The position numbers and the translations under genes are program-made. The notes below the pieces were generated by a model, which did not search any database, was not told the origin of the DNA, and saw nothing but the letters and a program-made list of their open reading frames with translations. A stretch of DNA of 48,258 nucleotides, from the NCBI GenBank assembly GCA_015056005.1, contig SVHB01000009.1, positions 1-48,258 of the forward strand, given 5' to 3'. The DNA comes from Clostridiales bacterium. GTDB taxonomy: Bacteria > Bacillota > Clostridia > Christensenellales > UBA1750. Below are positions 33,767-42,203 of the stretch, in pieces. The first letter of the stretch is position 1. Each line of letters opens with the position of its first letter.

Positions 33767-35128
33767 TTATTTTTCAATGGGATAATCTTTTAGGTATTCG
33801 TCAAGCAGACCGCATTCATCCAAGGTCTTGAAAAGAGTGTAGCGGGTGCGGTAATCCTTGGCGCAGTGCATGGACATGTTCCTTATCTCGTCGCTTACAC
33901 CAAGATCCTTGGCTTCCATGGGAGCGCCGAGTTCCTTCATCGCCGCAACGATCTTCTCATAAGGCGGCAGATCGTTGATGACCGCCTTGATGTCCTCGAA
34001 ACGCTCCTGAGCGCGCCTGATCCTGCGCTTCTGCTCTTCCCATGTAAGGAAATCTCCTTCGTTTTCACTCATGATGGTATCGCCGCCCTCGATGCCGTAG
34101 GTGCGGTGCATCCAATCGATCCTCTCCTCACGGGTAATGCGGTTTGCCTTGATCTTATTTAAGTCGAGCTTTGAAAGGTCTTCCTTCGCGAAGCGTTCAA
34201 ACAGGGGCCAGACCATAAGGGTGCCGATGCCGACGCTTGCGCCGTGAGAGGGAGCTCTCCTGCCCTGCTCCAGAACCTTCATATCCCAGTAATGAGCAAC
34301 ATTATGCTCAACGGATGCAACAGCTCTGGTGTGACCGACAATCATGATGGTAACGCCTGCGAGCAGAAGTCCTTCGATAAGGATCTTTATGCCTTTTTCA
34401 CTCCTGGTTTTGATTTCGGAAACGTTATCAACAAGCTTGTTTACCGCATCGGTAACTATTTCGCCGCAAACAGGGCAGTATACCTCGTCGTTTATGATGC
34501 TGCCGATGAGCCAATCCGCCTTGGCAATATACTTGCCCAGAACATCGCCGACGCCGGCGGCTACCAATTCCATGGGAGCAGTCCTTAGTACGTCGATATC
34601 GCAGAGGATGATCTCGGGGCAGGGACCGTTGCGGTGAATCTTCAAGCCTCTGAGAAGAAGGGGCGCTACGACCGAGGTATAGCCGTCCATTGAAGGCGCG
34701 GTGCCCACGCTTACAAAGGGCATTTTTGTTCTTGCGGCGTTGACACGGCAGGTGTCGGTGATTGAGCCGGAGCCCACAGCTACCAGAAATTCGGTTTCGG
34801 GCTGAATGGACAGAAGAACTTCGCCAACGCTGGTCTCGTCCGGGTCTACATCCTTTTCGCGCATAAGCTTGCAAAGGATAACATCAAAGCCGGCATCACG
34901 CAGGGTCTTTTCCACCTCGCGGCCTGCGACCTCGTAGGTGTTCTTGTCCGCAACCAGCACGCAATGAGTGCCCAAGCCGCGCTTTTTTATGTAAGCGGGA
35001 AGGTTTTTGATAAGACCCGTGCCTACATATATATCCTGATCGGGACTGCTGTGCTCACTGCCGCAATCACATTCTATCCCGGAGATGATGAGCCTTGAAT
35101 CGCTGTCGTAGCCTACCTTGACTGCCAT
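33767..35128 (-). CDS. sn-Glycerol-1-phosphate dehydrogenase, AraM/EgsA family
   Basis: A 453-residue NAD(P)-linked metal dehydrogenase that reduces dihydroxyacetone phosphate to glycerol-1-phosphate in characterised relatives. Landmarks: VAVGSGSITDTCRVNAART, FVSVGTAPSMDGYTS, VAAGVGDVLGKYIAKADW, and metal-site histidines in EHNVAHYWDM and PSHGASVGIGT. It is about 60 residues longer than typical members, with a helical C-terminal extension. A CPVCG pair occurs in the centre. I start at ATG 35128, with AGAGTG 6 bases upstream. In bacteria this product may serve arabinose-linked metabolism or unusual lipids. Confidence 0.88.
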   Translation of the reverse strand: MAVKVGYDSDSRLIISGIECDCGSEHSSPDQDIYVGTGLIKNLPAYIKKRGLGTHCVLVADKNTYEVAGREVEKTLRDAGFDVILCKLMREKDVDPDETSVGEVLLSIQPETEFLVAVGSGSITDTCRVNAARTKMPFVSVGTAPSMDGYTSVVAPLLLRGLKIHRNGPCPEIILCDIDVLRTAPMELVAAGVGDVLGKYIAKADWLIGSIINDEVYCPVCGEIVTDAVNKLVDNVSEIKTRSEKGIKILIEGLLLAGVTIMIVGHTRAVASVEHNVAHYWDMKVLEQGRRAPSHGASVGIGTLMVWPLFERFAKEDLSKLDLNKIKANRITREERIDWMHRTYGIEGGDTIMSENEGDFLTWEEQKRRIRRAQERFEDIKAVINDLPPYEKIVAAMKELGAPMEAKDLGVSDEIRNMSMHCAKDYRTRYTLFKTLDECGLLDEYLKDYPIEK

Positions 35129-35163
35129 GAATATCACTCTTTTCCGTTGAACTGTATGCATAT

Positions 35164-35193
35164 ATTATAATCCGTTTTGGCAGTATGAGTCAA
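35164..35193 (-). promoter_or_regulatory. Promoter of the glycerol-1-phosphate dehydrogenase gene
   Basis: TTGACT (35188-35193) and TATAAT (35164-35169), minus strand, spacing 18, 36 bases before the chosen start. Confidence 0.65.
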
Positions 35194-35228
35194 GCAGGGT
35201 TTGGCGGTCGTGCAGGACACGAGAGCAG

Positions 35229-35577
35229 TTAAGCGCAGCTTGCGCCGCGTGAAGAGTTAAGTGTCCCTTCGGGACGTGAAGTATGCGCTGCGCGCATGAT
35301 TGGGTTACTTGTTATGACTCCCTCAGTCACCCTGCGGGTGACAGCTCCCTCGGGGAGGGAGCCTTTATAGAGCAGCCACTTACTATGAATAGAAACGGGC
35401 GATTGGCTGTCCCAATCTCTATCGCATAACCTCCTATAAAAGCAATCACGCGTTGCCCATGCTTTACGGGCAACGCGTAAGCTTCAGTATGAAATTGTAC
35501 AGTCCCAATGCCGCGGGATCCAAGGGTTGCAAACCCTTGGGCCCAGAGCTCGAGAGGGCGCAGCCATCTCGAACATA
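35229..35577 (+). repeat. Composite multi-hairpin element, copy B
   Basis: Inverted copy of the element at 13291-13650. From right to left, moving away from the permease stop: hairpin 1 (35550-35572), hairpin 2 (35520-35540), both identical to copy A; hairpin 3 with 11-bp arms ACGCGTTGCCC/GGGCAACGCGT (35448-35478); linker recognisably homologous to copy A (TATCGC, TAAAAG and CAATCACGCG stretches); the double GAGGGAG hairpin (35316-35370); then small triloop hairpins ATGCGC-TGC-GCGCAT (35283-35297), GTCCC-TTC-GGGAC (35263-35275) and a longer imperfect one at about 35229-35250. No open frame of note. The rest of 35194-35589 holds nothing else I can name. Confidence 0.9.
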
Positions 35578-35589
35578 CCTCCCCCGTCC

Positions 35590-36375
35590 CTATCCCCTCC
35601 GCTCAAGCCACGCGGTCATGAAATACATGGCGACGGCGCAGATACAGAGGATGACAGTGGAAGCCATTACCAGATCGAGTTGGAAGACCTGCCCTCCGTA
35701 GACGATGAGGTAACCAAGGCCTGCGCGGGAAACGAGGTATTCGCCCACGATAACGCCTACCCACGAAAGACCGATATTGAGCTTTATGGCGGAGAGGATC
35801 GCGGGCTTGCCCGAGGGCAGAATCACCATGGAAAAGATCTGGGACTTGGTGGCGCCAAAGGAGCGCATAAGGAATATTTTTTCCTGCGAAACTTCAAGGA
35901 AACCGTTCAGGACAGTTACCAGAGTTACAACAACACTGATCAGAACAGCCATTGCGATTATTGCGGGTATACCCGCTCCCATCCAAACGATTAAAATGGG
36001 GCCCAGAGCGATCTTGGGCAGAGAGTTCAAAACAACGATGTAGATGTCGAGCACTCGGCGGGCAAAATCGAACCACCAAAGGAGCACGGCTATGACGAAG
36101 CCAATCACGCCGCCCAAAAGGAAGCCCGCCAGCGTTTCAAACACTGTCACGAAGATATGCTCAAAAAGTACGCCCTGTCGATAAAGATCGAGAGTTGTTT
36201 CCAGCATGCGCGAGGGCGATGACAGAAGAAAAGCGTCTATCCAGCCAATGCGCGCACCGATCTCCCATACTGCGATCAGAGCTATGAGCAGCGCCCACCT
36301 GACCGCAGCTACCAAAAACCCCCTGCGGCGGTGTTTTTTCATGAACTCCGCCTGTGCTTTTGAAACTTCATTCAT
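35590..36375 (-). CDS. ABC transporter permease, NitT/TauT (SsuC-like) family
   Basis: A 261-residue membrane protein with about six helices and the permease loop MVILPSGKPAILSAIKLNIGLSWVGVIVGEYL that docks with the ATPase (EAA-type). Sequence type is that of nitrate/sulfonate/taurine importers. Its start overlaps the ATPase stop by 8 bases. The usual partner, a substrate-binding lipoprotein, lies 4 kb away on the other strand (41196). Composite palindromic element copy B begins 12 bases after the stop. Confidence 0.92.
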   Translation of the reverse strand: MNEVSKAQAEFMKKHRRRGFLVAAVRWALLIALIAVWEIGARIGWIDAFLLSSPSRMLETTLDLYRQGVLFEHIFVTVFETLAGFLLGGVIGFVIAVLLWWFDFARRVLDIYIVVLNSLPKIALGPILIVWMGAGIPAIIAMAVLISVVVTLVTVLNGFLEVSQEKIFLMRSFGATKSQIFSMVILPSGKPAILSAIKLNIGLSWVGVIVGEYLVSRAGLGYLIVYGGQVFQLDLVMASTVILCICAVAMYFMTAWLERRG

Positions 36376-37123
36376 CCATGTTCAGCTCCCTCCAAAGCAT
36401 GTCGAAATATCGGTTGATCAAGCCCGACATGCGCCGCTCCATAGGCGAACCCGTAAGCTCGATATCGTGCACAAAAAGCACGCGTGCAGGTCTTTTACTC
36501 AGAACAATGACCCTGTCTGCCATCGATATGGCCTCGGTTATGTCGTGAGTAACAAGCACAGCCGTCTTGCCCTTTTCGCGGATGATGCGGTGTACATCCT
36601 GACTTACGTTCAGGCGCGTCTGAAAATCCAGAGCGGAGAACGGTTCGTCAAGAAGCAGGATATCCGGGTCGAGCGCAAGGGTTCGCACAAGCGCAGCGCG
36701 CTGACGCATGCCGCCCGAAAGCTGATAGGGATATTTATCCATGAAATCGGCAAGCCCGCAGCTTTCAAGCAGATCGCGTACGTTTTTTAGGGTGTCAGGG
36801 TTGAGCAGATGCCTTACCTTCAGCCCCACGCAGGCGTTCTTTTCTATGGTAAGCCATGGGAAAAGGTGATCGCTCTGAAGCATGTAGCCGACCTTTGCGC
36901 TTGGCCCCTTTACCTCTTCACCGTTCAAGAGCACCTGCCCGCTGTCAGGGAATATCAGCCCGGCGGCAAGGGACAGTATGGTCGATTTTCCGCAGCCCGA
37001 CGGGCCCACTATGGCGGTAAACTCGCCTTTTTCAAAAGAATGGGAAAAACCGTCTATGGCAAGAGTCTCACCGTCCAAAGTATGATATCTCATGGATATG
37101 TTCTTATAATCAAGTACAGGCAT
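36368..37123 (-). CDS. ABC transporter ATP-binding protein, NitT/TauT (SsuB-like) family
   Basis: A 251-residue ATPase with Walker A GPSGCGKST, Q-loop LQSDHLFPW, signature LSGGMRQR, Walker B ILLLDEPFSALD and switch VTHDITEA. It powers import with the overlapping permease. Start is the ATG at 37123, since GGGGGG lies 6 bases upstream. The first ATG at 37129 abuts that site. The imported solute belongs to the sulfonate/nitrate/pyrimidine-precursor class by homology only. Confidence 0.94.
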   Translation of the reverse strand: MPVLDYKNISMRYHTLDGETLAIDGFSHSFEKGEFTAIVGPSGCGKSTILSLAAGLIFPDSGQVLLNGEEVKGPSAKVGYMLQSDHLFPWLTIEKNACVGLKVRHLLNPDTLKNVRDLLESCGLADFMDKYPYQLSGGMRQRAALVRTLALDPDILLLDEPFSALDFQTRLNVSQDVHRIIREKGKTAVLVTHDITEAISMADRVIVLSKRPARVLFVHDIELTGSPMERRMSGLINRYFDMLWRELNMDE

Positions 37124-37185
37124 CAGCATCCCCCCAAAGTATGGCGATACAGCATTTTATTCACATCAAAACTTAAATGTGCGTC

Positions 37186-37214
37186 TTGTAAAATTAAGCG
37201 CATTATGCTATAAA
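37186..37214 (+). promoter_or_regulatory. Promoter of the second GH127 gene
   Basis: TTGTAA (37186-37191), 17 bases, TATAAA (37209-37214) with a TGc before the -10 box, 43 bases before the start codon. Confidence 0.55.
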
Positions 37215-37256
37215 TAAAGAATGGAAAATATCGCTTTCTTTCAGAGGTGAGCTTTT

Positions 37257-39146
37257 ATGATAAACACCGTATTCTTCGGACGTGAGCCCATGCGCGAAAC
37301 GCCCTTTGCTCCCCTGCCCACAGGTGCGATCATGCCCAAAGGCTGGCTTAGCGACAGGATGCAGCTGATGGTTGACGGCACTACAGGCCATATACATGAA
37401 GTTTTCCCGGATCTTTCCGACGACAATGCATGGCTCGGCGGCGAGGGCGAAAGCTGGGAAAGAGGTCCCTATTGGCTGGACGGCGCGCTGCCTCTCGCCT
37501 TTATGACAAACGACGAAGAGCTTATGACAAGGTGCATAAGGTATGTTGAGCATGCGCTGGGTTCCCAGAGAGAGGACGGCTTCTTCGGTCCCTCCGGCAA
37601 CGAGGATTGGTGGCCCAGAACCGTTATGTGCAAGGCGCTTATGCAGTATTACAGCGCAACGGGCGATAAGCGCGTGCTTTCCTTCATGCTCAAATACTAT
37701 CACTATATGTATGTGAACCTTGAAGAAAAGCCTTTCTATGATTGGGCAAAGGCAAGAGCGGGCGAAGCGCTGGTGACTGTCATCTGGCTCTACAGCGTGA
37801 CCGGGTATAAATTCCTGCTGCTCCTTTCAAAAATGATCAGCGAGCAGACCCTTAACTGGTCGGGTAATTTTACCGCATTCCCCTACACCACCGACCTCAA
37901 AAAATCGCTGCCCTTTGAGGATCTGAAAAAGAGCACCGATCCCACACGCGCAAATTATCACTATACCCATGTTGTGAACAACGCAATGGCGCTCAAATAT
38001 CCCGCGCTTTTTTATAACGCGCTTTCTTCAAACCGCGATCTTGACGCTATGCACGCAGGCTTTGACAGGCTTATGGAGCATCACGGGCTTGCTGTCGGCA
38101 TTTTCTCGGGCGATGAGCATCTATCCGGCGCATCACCCAGCGCCGGCGTTGAGACCTGCGCGGTGGTCGAGGCGATGTATTCGTTTGAAAACCTTCTGCA
38201 GTTCACGGGCGAAGCAAAATACGGCGACAGGCTCGAGACCCTTGCTTTCGGTGCGCTGGGCGCGCCCATGGATCCCAAGTGCGTGCTGCACCAGTACCTG
38301 CAGCAGCCCAACCAGATCCGCTGCGATATAGCAAAGAGAGCCTGGTACAACAATAATGATGATTCCAATATCTTCGGCATAGAGCCGAATTACGGCTGCT
38401 GCACTGCGAACCTCCATCAGGGACTGCCCAAATATGCCCAATCGCTGTGGATGGCAAGCAAGCGCGGTCTGGTCTGCCAGTCCTATGCACCCGCAAGCGT
38501 TTCATGGCATATCGATAATGAACCCGTCAGGATAGAGGTCGAGGGTAATTATCCTTACGACGAAAAAATCAGGCTGATCGTAAAGACCAGAAAGCCCATA
38601 AAATTCGCCCTGGATCTGAGGATCCCCGCCTGGGCTGAAGGCGCCGTTTTCACTCTGGACGGCGAAAGCGTTTCTCCCAAGGTCGGTGAATACCATACTA
38701 TCGAGCGCATGTGGAGCGGACAGACGGTGATCGATCTTACCCTTCCCATGAATATCAGGGTCAACAAGCATTACCGTCAGAGCGTTTCGGTATCCGCAGG
38801 CGCGCTGGTATTTGCAATGCCCATAAAGGAAAAATGGGTGAAGATTAAGGGCAATTATCCCGTTGACGAATTCGAGGTAAAGCCCGACGATCATTGGGGC
38901 TATGCGCTCATTTTGGATGAGCCCATGGAGCTTATAAAGACCAATCAGGATTATGTTTTCAAAAAGCAGTCCCCGGTAAAGCTTAGGTGCAAAGCGGCCC
39001 TGATAGACTGGAACGAAAAGCAGAACAGCGCGGATGTTCCCCCGGTGCTGCCCAAGGTGAATGAGGACGATATCGTTGATATCGAGCTTATCCCCTATGG
39101 CGAAACCACGCTCAGGATAACCCAGTTCCCGGTGGGGCGCAGATAA
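37257..39146 (+). CDS. GH127/GH146-type beta-L-arabinofuranosidase (DUF1680)
   Basis: A 629-residue cytoplasmic enzyme with an (alpha/alpha)6 barrel in the first two thirds and beta-sandwich domains at the C-terminus. The Zn-thiolate catalytic set is present: Glu299 and Cys301 (GVETCAVVEAM), Cys381 and Cys382 (NYGCCTANLHQGLPKY). It is clearly a different subfamily from the protein at 18622 and is longer. The ATG at 37257 follows AGAGGTGA. It stands between the ABC import genes (divergent) and the T-box leader. Removal of beta-linked arabinofuranose is the family role, and the exact linkage is not determinable. Confidence 0.9.
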   Translation: MINTVFFGREPMRETPFAPLPTGAIMPKGWLSDRMQLMVDGTTGHIHEVFPDLSDDNAWLGGEGESWERGPYWLDGALPLAFMTNDEELMTRCIRYVEHALGSQREDGFFGPSGNEDWWPRTVMCKALMQYYSATGDKRVLSFMLKYYHYMYVNLEEKPFYDWAKARAGEALVTVIWLYSVTGYKFLLLLSKMISEQTLNWSGNFTAFPYTTDLKKSLPFEDLKKSTDPTRANYHYTHVVNNAMALKYPALFYNALSSNRDLDAMHAGFDRLMEHHGLAVGIFSGDEHLSGASPSAGVETCAVVEAMYSFENLLQFTGEAKYGDRLETLAFGALGAPMDPKCVLHQYLQQPNQIRCDIAKRAWYNNNDDSNIFGIEPNYGCCTANLHQGLPKYAQSLWMASKRGLVCQSYAPASVSWHIDNEPVRIEVEGNYPYDEKIRLIVKTRKPIKFALDLRIPAWAEGAVFTLDGESVSPKVGEYHTIERMWSGQTVIDLTLPMNIRVNKHYRQSVSVSAGALVFAMPIKEKWVKIKGNYPVDEFEVKPDDHWGYALILDEPMELIKTNQDYVFKKQSPVKLRCKAALIDWNEKQNSADVPPVLPKVNEDDIVDIELIPYGETTLRITQFPVGRR

Positions 39147-39153
39147 AAAACTG

Positions 39154-39182
39154 TTGACAAACCGAAAAAACGCCATTATAAT
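39154..39182 (+). promoter_or_regulatory. Promoter of the T-box/acyl-CoA synthetase operon
   Basis: A perfect TTGACA (39154-39159) and a perfect TATAAT (39177-39182), 17 bases apart. It begins 7 bases after the GH127 stop codon, so the start site is near 39189. Confidence 0.9.
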
Positions 39183-39188
39183 TGTTTT

Positions 39189-39466
39189 AATTCATATCTC
39201 CACAGGCTGTGATGGGGAGGAGTAAGCGGATCTTTTCCGGTACAGAGAGGGGCGGACGGTGCAAGCGCCCTGCGGAAACACTGCCGAAGTAGCCCTTGAG
39301 CCTTGGACCGAAAGCGGACGCAAGTAGGCTCCAACGTGTTCCTCACGTTACAGGGGAAGAGCATCGATGTTTTATATTTAATCCGTGCTTGTAAAGATCA
39401 CAGGTCAGCTGTGAATATAGGTGGTAACGCGGTACCTCGCCCTATGCTTGGGGCGAGGTTTTTTTA
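39189..39466 (+). promoter_or_regulatory. T-box riboswitch, apparent valine specifier GTA
   Basis: The leader has T-box architecture. Stem I has GATGGGG with 5' AGTA (39221-39224), the AG-rich CAGAGAGG (39242-39250), and a 3' strand GAA-GTA-G-CCC-TTGAG. The codon after GAA is GTA (39289-39291), followed by a purine. I fold helices GCGG/CTGC above and GGG/CCC below it. The T-box AGGTGGTAACGCGG is at 39419-39432, and its TGGT would pair with a tRNA ending A-CCA, which agrees with tRNA-Val. A terminator (ACCTCGCCC 39434-39442, GGGCGAGGT 39451-39459, T-run) competes with an antiterminator. Uncharged tRNA should raise expression of the gene at 39486. Confidence 0.93.
39434..39466 (+). terminator. 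Conditional terminator of the T-box leader
   Basis: 9-bp stem ACCTCGCCC/GGGCGAGGT with an 8-base loop and a T7 run, 20 bases before the synthetase start. Formation is expected only when the antiterminator (CCGTG pairing with CGCGG of the T-box) is not stabilised by uncharged tRNA. Confidence 0.93.
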
Positions 39467-39485
39467 TTTGTTTTGAGGTGATATA

Positions 39486-41132
39486 ATGCTTCCGGGAATC
39501 CTTAAAAAGACCAGATTTTCTTCTTATGAAGATCTGAGGGCAAATTATACCATAAATGTACCCGAAAACTTCAATTTTGCAAACGATGTAGTGGATAAGT
39601 GGGCAAACTGGGACGAGGACAAGCTGGCGCTGATATGGAGAAACGAGGTCGGCGAGCGCAGAGAGTTCACATTTGCCGATATTTCAAAGCTCAGCAAAAA
39701 GGCCGCTAACTTTCTTGTGAAATGCGGCATCAAAAAGGGCGACAAATGCATGTTCATGCTGGGCAGAAGATGGGAGTACTGGGTGTGCGCGGTGGCAATG
39801 CACAGGCTGGGCGCGATACTCATTCCCACTTCCATACAGATGACCACCAAGGATATCGCATACAGGGTAAACAGCGCGGGCGTAAAGCTCATGCTTTGTG
39901 CAGACGATGATTATGCGGTAGAGCAGATACGCGGCGCAATGCCCCAATGCCCCACTCTTAAGACCGTGGCTGTAGCGGCGGGCGGCAAAAGGGAAGGCTT
40001 CCTTGACCTTGACGCAGAAATAGACGCTGCAAGCGATGTTTTTGAAAGAGCGGACACAACTAACGACGATATCATGCTGCTGTATTTCACCAGCGGCACC
40101 ACCGGCATGCCCAAGATGGTAGCACATTCCTACACCTATCCCTTGGGTCAGGTGACTACCGCAAAGTTCTGGCATCAGTGCCAGGACGGCGAGCTTCACT
40201 ACACCGCATCCGACAGCGGCTGGGCGAAGTTCGGCTGGGGCTGCCTTTACGGGCAGTGGATCTGCGGCAGCGCCATACTCGGCTATGAATTCAACCATTT
40301 CAACGCAAAGCAGATGATACAGGTAATACGCGAAGAGAGGCCCAAGACATTCTGCGTGCCGCCCACCATTTATCGTTTCCTTATGAAGGAAGGGGTAACG
40401 AAGCAGGATTTTGAATCCGTTGCCCATTGCTCGACCGCAGGCGAGCCGCTCTCCCCTGAGATCCACAAGGAATTCACCGCGATCACGGGTCTTGAGATAT
40501 GCGAAGGCTACGGTCAGACCGAATCCACTGTGCTTTGCGGTACCTTTGATTTCTTCAAACCCCAGCCCGGCTCAATGGGCAAGCCCGCTCCCCTTTATGA
40601 TATCGCCGTTATAGATGCAAACGGCGAGCCCTGCCCCATCGGTCAGGAGGGCGAGCTGGTCATAAGGAACCTCGATAAATTCTGTCCTCCCGGTCTTTTG
40701 AGGGGATATTACGATGAAGGTAACATCATTTCCTGCTACCCCGACGGGACCTATCACACCGGCGATATGGCTTGGGTGGATGAAAAGGGCTATTTCTGGT
40801 TCGTTGGCAGAAACGATGATATGATCAAATGCAGCGGTTACCGCATCGGCCCCTTCGAGATCGAAAGCGTGCTTCTGACCCATCCCGCGGTGCTCGAATG
40901 CGCAATAACCGGCGCGCCCGACCCGATCCGCGGTCAGGTCGTAAAGGCCACCATAGTGCTTGCAAAGGGCTATGAGGAATCACCTGAGCTCACCAAAGAG
41001 ATACAGAACTACGTAAAGAAGATGACCGCGCCCTACAAATACCCCAGAGTGGTCGAATATGTGAAGGCTTTGCCCAAGACCACCAGCGGCAAGATCAGCC
41101 GCGTCAGGATCAGGACGGGCGATAAAGCTTAA
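39486..41132 (+). CDS. Acyl-CoA synthetase (AMP-forming), medium/short-chain type
   Basis: A 548-residue adenylate-forming ligase that activates a carboxylic acid to its acyl-CoA. Core motifs: P-loop-like YFTSGTTGMPKMVAHS (about 197-212), the EICEGYGQTEST adenine-site motif, the YHTGDMAWVDEKGYFWFVGRNDDMIK hinge region, and the terminal catalytic lysine in KTTSGKISR. The sequence resembles AcsM/acetyl- to medium-chain synthetases. The ATG at 39486 follows TGAGGTGAT. It is the only gene directly behind a valine-type T-box, which suggests a substrate linked to valine supply, such as isobutyrate. Substrate is inferred, not shown. Confidence 0.9.
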   Translation: MLPGILKKTRFSSYEDLRANYTINVPENFNFANDVVDKWANWDEDKLALIWRNEVGERREFTFADISKLSKKAANFLVKCGIKKGDKCMFMLGRRWEYWVCAVAMHRLGAILIPTSIQMTTKDIAYRVNSAGVKLMLCADDDYAVEQIRGAMPQCPTLKTVAVAAGGKREGFLDLDAEIDAASDVFERADTTNDDIMLLYFTSGTTGMPKMVAHSYTYPLGQVTTAKFWHQCQDGELHYTASDSGWAKFGWGCLYGQWICGSAILGYEFNHFNAKQMIQVIREERPKTFCVPPTIYRFLMKEGVTKQDFESVAHCSTAGEPLSPEIHKEFTAITGLEICEGYGQTESTVLCGTFDFFKPQPGSMGKPAPLYDIAVIDANGEPCPIGQEGELVIRNLDKFCPPGLLRGYYDEGNIISCYPDGTYHTGDMAWVDEKGYFWFVGRNDDMIKCSGYRIGPFEIESVLLTHPAVLECAITGAPDPIRGQVVKATIVLAKGYEESPELTKEIQNYVKKMTAPYKYPRVVEYVKALPKTTSGKISRVRIRTGDKA

Positions 41133-41143
41133 TATCACAAAAC

Positions 41144-41193
41144 ACCCCTTTACGGAATATGATGCAGTGTATCAAAACCGTAAGGGGGTTTTA
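41144..41193 (+). terminator. Hairpin between synthetase and binding-protein genes, overlaps the next ribosome site
   Basis: ACCCCTTTACGG (41144-41155) pairs with CCGTAAGGGGGT (41178-41189) over 12 bp with one G-U, followed by TTTT. It can end the synthetase transcript. Its 3' arm is also the AAGGGGG ribosome site of the gene at 41196, so in a read-through mRNA it would hide that site. Confidence 0.7.
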
Positions 41194-41195
41194 GT

Positions 41196-42195
41196 TTGAA
41201 AAGAATTATCTTACTTATGCTCAGTCTTCTTTTGTGCTGCTCGCTCGTGCTCACGGGCTGCCAAAAGGAAAGCGGAACTCTTACCAAGGTTCGCTTATCC
41301 GAGGTCACGCACAGCATCTTCTATGCGCCGCTTTATGCCGCGATAAACCTCGGTATGTTTGAGGAGGCGGGCATCGAGATCGAGCTCACCAACGCGGGCG
41401 GCGCGGATAAGGCAATGGCTGCGCTTTTATCGGAAAGCACCGACATCGCCTTTATGGGCCCTGAGGCTACGGTATACGTTGCCCTTGAAGGAAGAGCTGA
41501 TCAACCTGTAGTCATAGGACAGCTGACTCAGAAGGACGGCGCATTCCTCGTCTCCAGAGAAGAAAATCCCGATTTTACATGGGATGACCTAAAGGGCAAG
41601 TATGTTATCGGCGGCAGAAAAGGCGGAGTGCCGGAAATGACGCTTGAATACGTGCTGCGCTCAAAGGGTATAGACCCTAAGACCGATCTTGAGATAGACA
41701 CGGGCGTGCAGTTTGCCATGATGGGCGGCGCGTTCCTGGGAGGTCTGGGCGATTATGTTACCCTTTTTGAACCCACCGCAACCGAGGTCGAGGCTCTGGG
41801 CTTGGGGCACATAGTAGCATCGGTAGGCGCAGAGGGCGGAAACGTCCCCTACACCTGTTTTCAGGTGACCAAGAGCTTCCTCAATACGAATGCAGATTTG
41901 GTGGAGAGGTTTATGGAAGTAATCTATGATGCACAGCAGTGGGTAGCAACTCACAGCGACATGGAAGTTGCAGAGGCTATACTGCCCTCCTTCCCCGACA
42001 CCGCGCTCAACACCGCAGCATCGGTAGTAGGCAGATATCGCTCCATCGATGCATGGTCCTACGACCCCATTATGACCGAGGAGAGCTATAACAGGCTTCT
42101 TCATAATGGAACAGGCAGGCGAGCTTACCGGCAGGCCCGAATACAGCAAGGTCATCGATAACTCGGTTGCTCAAAAGGTAGTAAACGGCAAATAA
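41196..42195 (+). pseudogene. ABC substrate-binding lipoprotein (NMT1/SsuA-like) with a 3' frameshift
   Basis: An extracytoplasmic solute-binding lipoprotein with signal peptide and lipobox LTGC (Cys22), then IFYAPLYAAINLGMFEEAGIEIEL and later ADIAFMGPEA-type binding segments of the NMT1/THI5-SsuA group. The frame from TTG 41196 runs to 42161, but its last 17 residues or so look out of frame. Shifting at about 42099-42103 continues IMEQAGELTGRPEYSKVIDN and stops at 42195, which is the expected family C-terminus. One extra base or two missing bases explains this. TTG start has GGGGG 7 bases upstream. It is a likely partner of the permease/ATPase at 35.6-37.1 kb. Confidence 0.8.
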
Positions 42196-42203
42196 GCTAA
42201 AAA

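Noticed and set aside
35453-35701. 82-codon plus-strand frame in the composite element, similar to one at 13223-13414
   Set aside because: The shared peptide only reflects the shared palindromic DNA. Frames differ outside the repeat and lack ribosome sites.
42096-42195. Programmed +1 ribosomal frameshift
   Set aside because: No slow codon, stop codon or stimulatory structure at the site. A mutation or sequencing error is simpler.
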